Positions 1 to 8,305 are shown, counted from the stretch's first letter. The stretch is DNA of 16,064 bases from Clostridiales bacterium (GCA_003452915.1 DMMZ01000028.1:1-16064); one strand, 5' to 3'. The notes: a model not told the origin generated them from the sequence alone. Translations and numbers: made by a program.

Positions 1-4
1 AATA

Positions 5-42
5 GGTCAATGCTGACACCTATGCCTTGCAATAGCGAGGCA
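5..42 (+). other. Two adjacent hairpins at the left edge
   Basis: TGCCTTGC at 23-30 pairs with GCGAGGCA at 35-42 (eight pairs, one G-U) across an AATA loop. Just before it, AGGTCA at 5-10 can pair with TGAC/ACCT at 14-21 with a small bulge. The copy of TGACACC at 14-20 is repeated at 54-60, and either copy could pair with GGTGTCA at 69-75 in the terminator. This could be the 3' end of a structured RNA or riboswitch-like attenuator, or simply the 3' UTR of a gene to the left. I do not recognise a known RNA family, and the window cuts it off. Confidence 0.3.
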
Positions 43-52
43 GATATAAAAA

Positions 53-84
53 ATGACACCAATAAACGGGTGTCATGTTTTTTT
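53..84 (+). terminator. Intrinsic terminator of the upstream unit
   Basis: A perfect 8-bp stem (ATGACACC at 53-60, GGTGTCAT at 69-76) with an 8-nt loop is followed by a run of seven T beginning at 78. The A-rich stretch ahead of the stem (48-53) could let it act on the other strand too. It separates whatever lies to the left from the promoter at 108-136. Confidence 0.75.
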
Positions 85-107
85 ATGTTTTGTTAAATTA
101 TACACTC

Positions 108-136
108 TTGACTACTAAAGTAATTTTTGTTATATT
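108..136 (+). promoter_or_regulatory. Sigma-A-type promoter for the DUF2156 gene
   Basis: TTGACT (108-113) and TATATT (131-136) are separated by 17 nt. A TG dinucleotide one base upstream of the -10 box (128-129) makes it an extended -10. The predicted transcript start near 142 leaves about 27 nt of leader before the ATG at 169, which rules out the upstream TTG at 127 as the start. Confidence 0.7.
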
Positions 137-168
137 CAAAGCAGAAATTAAAACACAAAAGGATTTTT

Positions 169-1044
169 ATGCTATCATTCAAAAAAATCGACGAAACCGA
201 CCTTGATTTAATAAAAGAATACATGAAACGTCAACCGTTCCGATCCTGCGACTTTTCAATTTTTGGAATATTTCTCTGGGCAGATTATTATAACTACGCA
301 TATTGCATTTATGAAGACACTTTCTTTTTAAAAGGTTTGTCAGACGATAAAATCTGTGATTATGCAGTTCCGTTTGGAAAGATGTCTACCGAAAAAGCAA
401 TTGAATTAATAAAAGAATTTTGTAAACAAAACGGAGGTATACCCCGTTTTTACTTTGTCCCCGAGCCTGCAATCGAATATTTTAAAGGAGCAAATATAAG
501 AAAGCTTGAGGGATGGTCAGATTACATTTATATAGCTGAAGATTTAAAAACACTTAAGGGACACCGCTTTAACAAAAAACGCAATCGGCTAAATAAGTTT
601 ATGAGAGGTTGTGTAAGCTGTCGTTTCGAGCCTATCACAAAAGAAAACATAGAAAAAGCAAAAGAATTTTTTGAAGTATATTTATACGAATATGCAAAAG
701 ATGATGAACGCTTTGCAGCAGAAAGTGTTCTGATTCGTAAAGCACTTGATATGTTCTTTGAGCTTGATCAAATAGGCGGTTTATTATACATTGACGATAA
801 AGCCGTTGCCATGACTATCGGTGAAATTATCGGTGACACTCTTATTGTTCACGTTGAAAAAGCACTGCGTCAATATGATGGCGCATACGAGGCTATAAAT
901 TACGCGTTTGCAAATAACAATGCAACCGAAGGTGTTATATATATAAACCGCGAGGAGGATATGGGTGACGAAGGACTTCGTCAGGCTAAGATGGCATATA
1001 ATCCGGTAATGATGATTAATAAATACGAGATAACTTTTGGGTGA
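169..1044 (+). CDS. DUF2156 family protein (LPG_synthase_C-like acyltransferase fold)
   Basis: A soluble 291-residue protein resembling the DUF2156/phosphatidylglycerol lysyltransferase C-terminal family, which has a tandem GNAT-like fold. No membrane segments are visible, so it corresponds to the catalytic domain alone, as in many Clostridia. The family signature near the C-terminus is clear: INREEDMGDEGLRQAK followed by MAYNP and a closing YEITF-type strand. The N-terminus (SFKKIDETDLDLIKEYM, then SIFGIFLWADYYN) also fits. The ATG at 169 is preferred because AAAAGGA lies 5-6 nt upstream and the promoter's predicted start site is at about 142. The family's substrate is usually unknown: aminoacyl-tRNA-dependent transfer to lipid or another acceptor is a family-based guess. 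The next gene starts 7 nt after the stop, so the two are probably co-transcribed. Confidence 0.85.
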   Translation: MLSFKKIDETDLDLIKEYMKRQPFRSCDFSIFGIFLWADYYNYAYCIYEDTFFLKGLSDDKICDYAVPFGKMSTEKAIELIKEFCKQNGGIPRFYFVPEPAIEYFKGANIRKLEGWSDYIYIAEDLKTLKGHRFNKKRNRLNKFMRGCVSCRFEPITKENIEKAKEFFEVYLYEYAKDDERFAAESVLIRKALDMFFELDQIGGLLYIDDKAVAMTIGEIIGDTLIVHVEKALRQYDGAYEAINYAFANNNATEGVIYINREEDMGDEGLRQAKMAYNPVMMINKYEITFG

Positions 1045-1051
1045 TTATTAA

Positions 1052-1534
1052 ATGTTTAAAATATCAAGTATAAAACACGGTTGGTTTGATATTATTCTCA
1101 GCAATGAAGATACCGATTATTATATCTGCTCGTCCAGTGTAGGCGGATATGATACAGCAAAAGCGCTTTTAAATGCAATTTCCGATATTTATTATAAGAA
1201 AAAAAGTAGTGTAAAATTATGCTTCAATGCTGAAAATGAAGCACATATAATACATCTAGATGCCGAAAATAGTAATTTATCTATCATTATAACTGAAATA
1301 AATGACAAGCCGTTTAAATATTTAAGTGAGCAAACATCATCATTAGATACTGTAAAGCAGAGCCCACCAATTATTCAAATAAAATGTGATATTAATAATT
1401 CTATTAAAGAAGTTATTATGCAATTTACAGATATTATAATTCAGAAAAAAGTGGATGAATATAATGACAACTGGTTTCCTTTTCCGCAAGAAGAATATGA
1501 TAAAATTTATAATTATTTGAAATATAGATTTTAA
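1052..1534 (+). CDS. Hypothetical protein, 160 residues
   Basis: I do not recognise this protein. It is a soluble polypeptide without signal peptide or membrane segment. It begins with a beta-rich stretch (FKISSIKHGWFDIILSNE), has a GGYDTAKALLNAISDIYY helix near residues 30-47, and ends in an aromatic- and acid-rich helix (NWFPFPQEEYDKIYNYL). This compact alpha/beta layout with an N-terminal WFD motif is reminiscent of small immunity or self-defence-type proteins, but that is only an impression. The start ATG lies 7 nt after the DUF2156 stop, with GGGTG about 8 nt upstream, so it is probably translated from the same mRNA. Base composition looks lower in GC than in the neighbouring operon, which may indicate separate acquisition. 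Confidence 0.65.
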   Translation: MFKISSIKHGWFDIILSNEDTDYYICSSSVGGYDTAKALLNAISDIYYKKKSSVKLCFNAENEAHIIHLDAENSNLSIIITEINDKPFKYLSEQTSSLDTVKQSPPIIQIKCDINNSIKEVIMQFTDIIIQKKVDEYNDNWFPFPQEEYDKIYNYLKYRF

Positions 1535-1583
1535 TTAAATGCTCATTATGTGTTATTTAATAATATAACTTATAAAAATGCCT

Positions 1584-1608
1584 AAAATGCGTGAAATATC
1601 GCTTTTTT
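1584..1608 (+). terminator. Possible weak terminator after the 160-residue gene
   Basis: AAAATGCG (1584-1591) and CGCTTTT (1600-1606) form a short stem with one bulge and a loop of about 8 nt. It runs into six T at 1603-1608. The GC core is only three pairs, so function is doubtful, but it sits correctly between the DUF2156 unit and the next promoter. Confidence 0.35.
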
Positions 1609-1620
1609 GCCTAATATCTA

Positions 1621-1648
1621 TTGATTTATTCTATATTTTATGTATAAT
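1621..1648 (+). promoter_or_regulatory. Sigma-A-type promoter for the aryl-acid operon
   Basis: TTGATT (1621-1626) and a perfect TATAAT (1643-1648) are separated by 16 nt. The transcript should start near 1655, giving a leader of about 42 nt. That leader contains a small AAAG-GCAA-CTTT tetraloop hairpin (1666-1677) and a strong GGGGGGA ribosome site (1683-1689) before the symporter ATG. Confidence 0.6.
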
Positions 1649-1696
1649 TAATAAATATATAAAGGAAAGGCAACTTTTCGGTGGGGGGATTAAAAG

Positions 1697-3184
1697 ATGG
1701 ATAAAATGACAATCATTTGGACTACCATTTTCGCTTATATAGCTATTATGGTTGCAATCGGAATCCTGAGCAGCAAAAAATCTAATAACATAAGCGATTT
1801 TACGGTCGGTGACAAAAAAGCCGGCGCATGGATGTCAGCATTTTCATACGGCACAGCATATTTTTCGGCTGTTATGTTTATTGGTTATGCTGGCGGAACC
1901 GGCTGGGGTTTTGGCCTTTGGGGAATAGCTGCCGGAATTGGAAACGCTGTTTTTGGAGCATTTTTCGCATGGCTGGTTCTTGCAAGACGCACCAGAGAAT
2001 ATACCCGTACAAACAACATTAAGTCTATGCCCCAGTTATTTGGAGCACGTTTTAACAGCCAATCTATGAAGCTGTTTTCTGTTATTGTTATATTTATATT
2101 TCTTCTTCCATATTCGGCTTCGGTATATAAGGGACTTACAAGTGTCTGTTCGGTACTTTTACAGGTAGACGAACAGGTTTGTATGATAGTTATTGCTGTT
2201 ATAGCAGCAATTTTGGTTATTACAGGCGGATATATGGCAACACTTAAAGCCGATTTTGCTCAGGGAATTATTATGTTAGTTGGCGTAATTGCATTGATTT
2301 TCTCAATTGTCCGTGCCGAACAGGTTGGTGGTTTTTCGGAGGGTATAAAGGCGATTGCCGAGAAAACAAATGACTTGCATTTGACAACATCTAATCATAT
2401 TGCACTTTGGTCAATTGTATTGATGACCTCGTTCGGAACCTGGGGCTTGCCTCAGATGGTACATAAATATTATGGTATTAAAGATGACAAGCAGGTAAAA
2501 AGAGGAACGATAATTTCCACATTTTTTGCTCTGATTGTTGCAGGTGGTGGTTATTTCATAGGCTCATTTGCAAGGTTGTTTTATAATGACCTTTCAGCAA
2601 TGCCGGCTAAAAACCCAACTGATTATCTTGTACCGAATATGCTTGCAGAAGCAGGTATTTCCAATGTCCTTGTCGGTGTAGTGCTTGTTCTGTTAATCGC
2701 TGCTTCCGTATCCACTTTAGCAGCAATCACAATCACAGCATCCTCAACCTTAACTATGGATTTAATTCAACCTCGTTTTATTAAGAATAAAGAAAAGAAC
2801 ATAGCACCTCTTACAAAGGTTATATGCGGCTTATTCATAATATTGTCGTATATTATAGCAAACTCAAATACTCCTATTCTTGATATGATGAGTTATTCTT
2901 GGGGAATCCTTTCGGGCAGTTTCCTTGCACCTTATATGATTTCTCTTTATTCAAAGAAAATTTCTAAAAACGCAGCATGGTTTGGTATGATCGGCGGATT
3001 TGTTACGGCACTACCTCCGCTGGTGGCAAAGCTATTTAAATCAGAGTTCGCACTTGGTAGTTTTGGTCCGTTACACAAAATGGGACCGCAATTCGCTTGC
3101 GCTGCAATGATAGTTTCTATAATACTTGTACTTGTCATAACACAAATTTCACCCGCAAAGCAAGAACAGGTTGCTAAAGCATAA
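1697..3184 (+). CDS. Sodium:solute symporter (SSS family), candidate aryl-acid importer
   Basis: A 495-residue polytopic membrane protein of the sodium:solute symporter family (LeuT fold, usually 13 helices). The N-terminus carries a first helix (IIWTTIFAYIAIMVAIGIL) and then the typical SDFTVGDKKAGAWMSAFSYG segment of helix 2, followed by the glycine-rich GYAGGTGWGFGLWG helix. Length and hydrophobic pattern are normal for PutP/PanF-like members. The ATG is supported by a strong GGGGGGA site 7 nt upstream. It is the first gene after the 1621-1648 promoter and lies 32 nt ahead of a phenylacetate-CoA ligase gene. From that context I infer that it imports the substrate of the pathway (phenylacetate, indoleacetate or a related aryl acid, or an aromatic amino acid). 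Family members carry many substrates, so this is inference only. Confidence 0.9.
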   Translation: MDKMTIIWTTIFAYIAIMVAIGILSSKKSNNISDFTVGDKKAGAWMSAFSYGTAYFSAVMFIGYAGGTGWGFGLWGIAAGIGNAVFGAFFAWLVLARRTREYTRTNNIKSMPQLFGARFNSQSMKLFSVIVIFIFLLPYSASVYKGLTSVCSVLLQVDEQVCMIVIAVIAAILVITGGYMATLKADFAQGIIMLVGVIALIFSIVRAEQVGGFSEGIKAIAEKTNDLHLTTSNHIALWSIVLMTSFGTWGLPQMVHKYYGIKDDKQVKRGTIISTFFALIVAGGGYFIGSFARLFYNDLSAMPAKNPTDYLVPNMLAEAGISNVLVGVVLVLLIAASVSTLAAITITASSTLTMDLIQPRFIKNKEKNIAPLTKVICGLFIILSYIIANSNTPILDMMSYSWGILSGSFLAPYMISLYSKKISKNAAWFGMIGGFVTALPPLVAKLFKSEFALGSFGPLHKMGPQFACAAMIVSIILVLVITQISPAKQEQVAKA

Positions 3185-3216
3185 ATACGTTTAAACAACT
3201 CAAAGAGGTAAAATAG

Positions 3217-4536
3217 ATGCGAGATAAAATCTTCAATCCCGAAATGGAATGTATGCCTCGAAAAGAACTTGAGGCTTTACAGCTTTTACGACTTAAAGAG
3301 CTTGTTACTTATTGTGACAAGAACGTAAAGTTCTATCACGACAGATTCCAAAAGGCAAATATTACCGCTGATAGATTAAAGTCAATTTCGGACATACAAT
3401 ACATTCCCTACACTACAAAAACAGACCTACGTGATACATATCCTTTCGGAATGTTTTCTGTGCCAAACAAACAGCTTGTCCGTATTCACGCTTCTTCGGG
3501 AACTACAGGCAACCCGACGGTAGTCGGCTATACTAGGGAGGATCTGGAGCATTGGAGCGAGCAGGTTGCACGTCTTTGCTACGCTGTTGGAGCAACAGAC
3601 GAGGATATTGTTCAGATTTGCTTTGGTTATGGAATGTTTACCGGCGCTTTAGGCTTGCATTATGGGCTTGAAAAAATCGGTTCCACCATTGTCCCCACTT
3701 CATCGGGAAATACCGACAAACAACTTAAGTTTATGCGTGATTTCGGTACGACCGTTATTGTCGCAACACCTTCTTATTGCTTGTATTTAGCTGAGGCTGC
3801 CCGAGAAAGAGAAAAAGAATTTCCAATGAAAATGTACAAGCTCAAGCTTGGCTTATTAGGCAGTGAAGGTTGTACTCCCGAAATGCGTAAGCAAATTGAA
3901 GAAAGCTGGGGCAATGACTTTTTTGCGACTGATAATTATGGCATGAGCGAGCTTAACGGTCCGGGAATGTCGGGTGAGTGTATTTACCGAGACGGATTAC
4001 ATATCAATGAGGATCATTATCTTTGCGAGATTATAGATTCCGCTACCGAAGCTGTACTTGATAGGGGTGCAACAGGTGAAATGGTTGTAACCGCACTTAC
4101 AAAACGCGGAATTCCGATGATCAGATACCGCACTAAGGATATAACAAATATAAATTACAATACCTGCGATTGCAAAAGAACAAGCGCGAGAATGCATAAG
4201 GTTATCGGCAGAAGCGATGATATGCTGAAAATAAGGGGTGTAAATGTATTTCCATCCCAGATTGAAAGCGCATTGATAGGAATTACGGAAATAGGTCCTC
4301 ATTACCAGATAGTGGTTACACGTCAGGGTTATTCTGATAACCTTGAGGTAAGAGTTGAGCTTATAGACGGTTCGTTACTTGAAAAATACGGCGAGCTGGA
4401 ACGTTTACAGCATCGTATTCACGACAGAATAAAAAACATTTTAGGAATTGAGATAAAGGTTACGCTTGTTGAGCCAAAGACAATCGAGAGATTCACAGGG
4501 AAAGCACAGCGTGTAGTTGATTTAAGAAACCAATAG
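3217..4536 (+). CDS. paaK: Phenylacetate-CoA ligase, first copy
   Basis: An AMP-forming arylacetate:CoA ligase of 439 residues, normal length for PaaK. It would convert an aryl acid, ATP and CoA to aryl-CoA, AMP and PPi in the cytoplasm. Visible motifs in order: the P-loop HASSGTTGNPTVVGYT from residue 91, YGMSE at 241-245, RYRTKD at 303-308, GRSDDMLKIRG from 331, and the C-terminal lysine (GKAQR, K429) expected to catalyse adenylation. The cysteine motif reads CDCKRT, whereas the family, like the second copy here, usually has CxCGRT. The start has AGAGG 8 nt upstream. iorA begins 9 nt after the stop, and its ribosome site overlaps the stop codon. True substrate among phenyl-, hydroxyphenyl- and indoleacetate is not readable from sequence. 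Confidence 0.93.
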   Translation: MRDKIFNPEMECMPRKELEALQLLRLKELVTYCDKNVKFYHDRFQKANITADRLKSISDIQYIPYTTKTDLRDTYPFGMFSVPNKQLVRIHASSGTTGNPTVVGYTREDLEHWSEQVARLCYAVGATDEDIVQICFGYGMFTGALGLHYGLEKIGSTIVPTSSGNTDKQLKFMRDFGTTVIVATPSYCLYLAEAAREREKEFPMKMYKLKLGLLGSEGCTPEMRKQIEESWGNDFFATDNYGMSELNGPGMSGECIYRDGLHINEDHYLCEIIDSATEAVLDRGATGEMVVTALTKRGIPMIRYRTKDITNINYNTCDCKRTSARMHKVIGRSDDMLKIRGVNVFPSQIESALIGITEIGPHYQIVVTRQGYSDNLEVRVELIDGSLLEKYGELERLQHRIHDRIKNILGIEIKVTLVEPKTIERFTGKAQRVVDLRNQ

Positions 4537-4545
4537 GAGAATCTA

Positions 4546-6312
4546 ATGGAAAAAGTATTACTGTTGGGTAACGAAGCGGTTGCAAGAGGTCTTTATGAGG
4601 CTGGTGTAAGCGTTGTTTCCTCATACCCTGGGACACCCAGCACCGAGATTACCGAGGCAGTTTGCCGTTATAATGGAATATATTCGGAATGGGCACCTAA
4701 CGAAAAGGTTGCCATTGAGGTCGCATTCGGAGCGTCTATCGCAGGTGCTCGTGCTTTTAGCGCTATGAAACATGTCGGACTTAACGTTGCAGCCGATCCG
4801 CTTTATACCGCTTCATACATAGGTGTAAACGGTGGAATGGTTTGTGCAGTTGCGGACGATCCGGGTATGCACTCCTCCCAGAATGAGCAGGATTCCCGTC
4901 ATCATGCTATTGCAGCAAAGGTTCCGATGCTTGAACCGAGTGATTCAGCAGAATGTCTTGACTTTACAAAAAAAGCATTTGCTTTAAGTGAACAGTTTGA
5001 CACACCTGTTTTATTAAGATTGTCAACTAGAATATCACATTCACGTTCTCCGGTAGCTATATCGGAGCGAATTAACTTTGAACAAAAGCCTTATGTAAAA
5101 AACGTCGGAAAAAATGTTATGATGCCAGCAATGGCGAGAACCGCTCATGTTAAGGTTGAGGAACGCACAAAGAAATTGATTGAATGGGCGGATACAACCG
5201 CATTTGAGCTTGGTATCAACAAACTTTATATGTTTGATAAGAAAATCGGTGTTATCGCTGCAGGAAGTGCATATGCTTACGCAAGAGAAGCTCTCGGCGA
5301 AAAGGCAAGCTACCTAAAATTAGGCATTGTAAATCCACTTCCAGTAAAGCCAATCCTTGACTTTGCAAAGCAGGTCGATACCATTTATGTAATTGAAGAG
5401 CTGGATGATATTATAGAAACACACTGTATCAAACTTGGTGTAAAAGTTATCGGAAAAGAGATATTCGGTTATTTGGGGGAGTTTTCACAAAGCATTATCG
5501 AAAAAGGTATTTTTGGAACTGTAAAGGAAAATACCTCACTTGATATAGCAATTCCGCCACGCCCTCCTGTGCTTTGTGCAGGCTGCCCTCACAGAGGACT
5601 TTATTACGCCTTGAAAAAACACAAGCTATACATAAGTGGTGATATTGGTTGTTACACACTCGGTGCACAGGCTCCTCTTTCTATGATGGATAGCTGTGTC
5701 TGTATGGGCGCGTCTGTAAGCGGTCTGCACGGCTTTAATATTGCTCGCGGCAAGGAGCAGGCAAAAAAATCTATCGCTGTTATCGGTGACTCAACATTTA
5801 TGCACTCGGGCGTTACCGGACTTATAAATATTGCATACAATAAAGGTATTTCGACTGTTATTGTGCTTGATAACTCGATTACAGGCATGACAGGTCATCA
5901 GAACAACCCTGTAAACGGTCTTACCATTAAAGGAGACCAGACTGTTTCGGTCGATCTTGAAGCATTGGCTTATGCTGTCGGAATCAATCGTGTAAAAGTT
6001 GTTGATCCGTTTGATATTGAACAGGTAAAAAAGGCTGTTAGTGAAGAACTGGAAGCAGAAGAACCTTCTCTTATAATCTCGCGCCGCCCATGCGCACTCT
6101 TAAAGACAGTAAAACACAATCCTCCCATGAAAGTAGACAGAGATATCTGCACAGGCTGCAAGGCTTGTCTTCAGGTAGGCTGTCCTGCAATTTCGCAGAC
6201 AAAGGCTGAAAACGGAAAAACAAAAGCGTTTATTGATAACACTCAGTGCGTCGGCTGTGAGGTTTGTGCTTCGAGCTGTAAATTCAATGCAATAAAAAAG
6301 GGAGGGAATTGA
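4546..6312 (+). CDS. iorA: Indolepyruvate:ferredoxin oxidoreductase, alpha subunit
   Basis: The large subunit of the thiamine-diphosphate enzyme that interconverts aryl-2-oxoacids plus CoA with aryl-CoA, CO2 and reduced ferredoxin. At 588 residues it is normal length. The N-terminal pyruvate-ferredoxin-oxidoreductase domain carries the substrate-site loop SSYPGTPSTEITEAV near 25-39. The CAGCPHRG motif follows at about 344. The TPP-binding motif is GDS at 414-416 with DN at 442-443 and GMTGHQNNP after it. The C-terminus is a two-cluster ferredoxin domain: CTGCKACLQVGCP (C535, C538, C541, C546) and CVGCEVCASSC (C568, C571, C574, C578), so both [4Fe-4S] ligand sets are complete. AGGAGA sits 5 nt before the ATG. 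iorB starts one base after the stop, indicating tight translational coupling. Confidence 0.96.
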   Translation: MEKVLLLGNEAVARGLYEAGVSVVSSYPGTPSTEITEAVCRYNGIYSEWAPNEKVAIEVAFGASIAGARAFSAMKHVGLNVAADPLYTASYIGVNGGMVCAVADDPGMHSSQNEQDSRHHAIAAKVPMLEPSDSAECLDFTKKAFALSEQFDTPVLLRLSTRISHSRSPVAISERINFEQKPYVKNVGKNVMMPAMARTAHVKVEERTKKLIEWADTTAFELGINKLYMFDKKIGVIAAGSAYAYAREALGEKASYLKLGIVNPLPVKPILDFAKQVDTIYVIEELDDIIETHCIKLGVKVIGKEIFGYLGEFSQSIIEKGIFGTVKENTSLDIAIPPRPPVLCAGCPHRGLYYALKKHKLYISGDIGCYTLGAQAPLSMMDSCVCMGASVSGLHGFNIARGKEQAKKSIAVIGDSTFMHSGVTGLINIAYNKGISTVIVLDNSITGMTGHQNNPVNGLTIKGDQTVSVDLEALAYAVGINRVKVVDPFDIEQVKKAVSEELEAEEPSLIISRRPCALLKTVKHNPPMKVDRDICTGCKACLQVGCPAISQTKAENGKTKAFIDNTQCVGCEVCASSCKFNAIKKGGN

Positions 6313-6313
6313 T

Positions 6314-6901
6314 ATGCCAAACGATGTAAAGAACATTCTTATTGTCGGAGTTGGCGGTCAGGGAACTCTCCTTGCCTCTAAATTGCTTGGAAAGTGCTTT
6401 TTGGAAAAAGGCTACGATGTAAAGGTCGGCGAGGTTCACGGAATGAGCCAGCGCGGCGGTTCGGTTGTAACCTATGTCAGATATGGCTTAGAGGTTTTCT
6501 CCCCTATTATAGATAAGGGTGAAGCTGATATGATAATTGCCTTTGAACAGCTTGAAGCTGCAAGATGGTTGCCATATTTAAAAAAAGACGGAGTTCTTAT
6601 AATAAATACACAGATAATCAACCCAATGCCTGTAATAATGGGTGTGGCAGCATATCCCGAGAATATAATCGAAAAGTTAAAGGAAGCAGGCGTAAAGGTA
6701 ATTGCGATAGATGCACTATCGTTTGCGCAAAGCTGTGGAAGCGTCAAAGCTACTAATGTTGTACTTTTAGGAGTTGCTGCAAAGGAATTAGGCTTGGGAG
6801 CGGATATTTGGCTAGAAAGTATTGCAATTACGGTTCCTCAAAAGACAATAAAGATGAATCAGGATGCTTTTCTATTAGGATATAATAGCCGACACCAATA
6901 A
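6314..6901 (+). CDS. iorB: Indolepyruvate:ferredoxin oxidoreductase, beta subunit
   Basis: The small subunit (195 residues, normal length) completing the IorAB enzyme. It has the POR-gamma fold: a nucleotide-type glycine loop VGVGGQGTLLASKLL at 11-25, then the family-typical HGMSQRGGSVVTYVRYG at 42-58. The IorA stop and IorB start are separated by one base, and GGGAGGG inside the end of iorA provides the ribosome site, so equal amounts of both subunits are expected. Nothing is missing. The 99-nt spacer to the next ligase gene holds only a weak hairpin, so transcription probably continues. Confidence 0.95.
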   Translation: MPNDVKNILIVGVGGQGTLLASKLLGKCFLEKGYDVKVGEVHGMSQRGGSVVTYVRYGLEVFSPIIDKGEADMIIAFEQLEAARWLPYLKKDGVLIINTQIINPMPVIMGVAAYPENIIEKLKEAGVKVIAIDALSFAQSCGSVKATNVVLLGVAAKELGLGADIWLESIAITVPQKTIKMNQDAFLLGYNSRHQ

Positions 6902-6934
6902 AGTAAAATTTTCAATGTAACTAGTCGGCATTAG

Positions 6935-6953
6935 AAAAATGCTACGCATTTTT
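6935..6953 (+). other. AT-rich hairpin in the iorB-ligase spacer
   Basis: AAAAATGC (6935-6942), a TAC loop and GCATTTTT (6946-6953) form a perfect but mostly A-T stem. In addition GCCGAC (6888-6893, end of iorB) can pair with GTCGGC (6924-6929). The stem ends in its own T run, so it could cause partial termination or mRNA processing between iorB and the second ligase. It is too weak to call a definite terminator. Confidence 0.35.
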
Positions 6954-7000
6954 ACAAGGTTTAATTAATTTTATTATAAATTATTAGGAGTGAGGCGTAA

Positions 7001-8299
7001 ATGGCAGTTTACAAACCCGAGGTTGAGTGTGCAACACGAAGCTATATAAGTGCAGTTCAATCTGCAAGATTAATAAAAATGGTTGAGAACGCGTACAACA
7101 ATGTTCCTTTTTACAAGAAGAAGCTTGATGAAGCAGGTATAAAACCATCGGATATTAAATCGATTGATGATATTACAAGGCTTCCGTTTACTGTTAAAAA
7201 TGACCTCAGAGACAACTATCCTTTCGGGATGTTTGCTGTTCCGCAGAGCGAACTGGTGAGAATTCACGCTTCCTCTGGTACAACAGGAAAGCAGACTGTT
7301 GTTGGTTATACAAAAGGAGATGTTGAAATCTGGGCGGAGTGTGCGGCACGTTCTATTGTAGGTGCAGGCGGAACGAAGGAAGACATAATACATATTTCCT
7401 ACGGTTACGGATTGTTTACTGGTGGTTTGGGAATGCATTACGGTGCAGAGCATCTTGGTGCAACAGCACTTCCTGTTTCCTCAGGCAACACAAACAGACA
7501 GGTACAGCTTTTACAGGATTTCGGCTCAAATATAATATGTTGCACACCGTCATATGCTATGTTCATAGGCGAGACTATAAGGGATATGGGTATTGATCCA
7601 AAGAGTCTCAAGCTCCGTGCAGGTATCTTAGGTGCAGAACCCTGGACAGAGAACATGAGAAAAGAAATTGAAAAGCTTTTAGATATAAAAGCATATGACA
7701 TATACGGTCTTTCCGAAATTGCCGGACCCGGTGTTTCTTTCGACTGCGAGATGCAGAATGGTATGCACATTAACGAGGATTATTTCTACCCAGAGGTTAT
7801 CGATCCCGATACACTCGAGCCACTTCCTGAGGGAGAATTCGGCGAGCTTATATTTACTTGTATAGGCAAAGAAGCACTTCCTCTTATCAGATACCGAACA
7901 AGAGATATCTGTGCGTTAATAAAAGAAAAATGTTCATGTGGAAGAACAACAATACGTATGACAAAGCCAAGAGGTAGAAGCGACGATATGCTGATAATCA
8001 GGGGAGTCAACGTGTTCCCATCGCAGGTCGAGCATGTTCTGCTTGAGCTTGGAATGGATCCCAACTATTTTATTGTTGTCGACAGAAAGAACAACCTTGA
8101 CATCATGGAAGTTCAGGTTGAGATAAATTCAAGTATGTTCTCTGATACTGTTGCAGGTATGGAAAGCACCAAAAAACGAATTGAAAATGCACTCCAAAGC
8201 ACTCTTAATGTTCATACAACTGTCAAGCTTATGGAGCCGGGCAGTCTACCTCGTTCCGAGGGCAAGGCAAAGCGTGTCAACGATTTACGCAAATTATAA
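7001..8299 (+). CDS. paaK: Phenylacetate-CoA ligase, second copy
   Basis: A second AMP-forming aryl-acid:CoA ligase (432 residues), clearly homologous to the copy at 3217-4536 but well diverged, so not a recent duplication. Motifs: P-loop HASSGTTGKQTVVGYT from residue 89 (lysine where the first copy has asparagine), YGLSE at 235-239, RYRTRD, the canonical CSCGRT cysteine motif, GRSDDMLIIRG, and the catalytic C-terminal lysine in EGKAKRV (K422). AGGAGTGAGG precedes the ATG. Keeping two ligases around one IorAB suggests different aryl-acid preferences (for example phenyl- versus indole- or 4-hydroxyphenylacetate) or different preferred directions. That division of labour is inference. Either copy could be named paaK. 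Confidence 0.93.
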   Translation: MAVYKPEVECATRSYISAVQSARLIKMVENAYNNVPFYKKKLDEAGIKPSDIKSIDDITRLPFTVKNDLRDNYPFGMFAVPQSELVRIHASSGTTGKQTVVGYTKGDVEIWAECAARSIVGAGGTKEDIIHISYGYGLFTGGLGMHYGAEHLGATALPVSSGNTNRQVQLLQDFGSNIICCTPSYAMFIGETIRDMGIDPKSLKLRAGILGAEPWTENMRKEIEKLLDIKAYDIYGLSEIAGPGVSFDCEMQNGMHINEDYFYPEVIDPDTLEPLPEGEFGELIFTCIGKEALPLIRYRTRDICALIKEKCSCGRTTIRMTKPRGRSDDMLIIRGVNVFPSQVEHVLLELGMDPNYFIVVDRKNNLDIMEVQVEINSSMFSDTVAGMESTKKRIENALQSTLNVHTTVKLMEPGSLPRSEGKAKRVNDLRKL

Positions 8300-8305
8300 T
8301 ATATT

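Noticed and set aside
127..168. TTG at 127 as start of the DUF2156 gene
   Set aside because: It lies between and inside the promoter boxes, upstream of the predicted transcript start. The ATG at 169 has a proper ribosome site and matches the family N-terminus.
7070..8064. Long open frames opposite the second ligase gene
   Set aside because: They are antisense shadows: no ribosome sites, no family resemblance, and they overlap a clear ligase gene.
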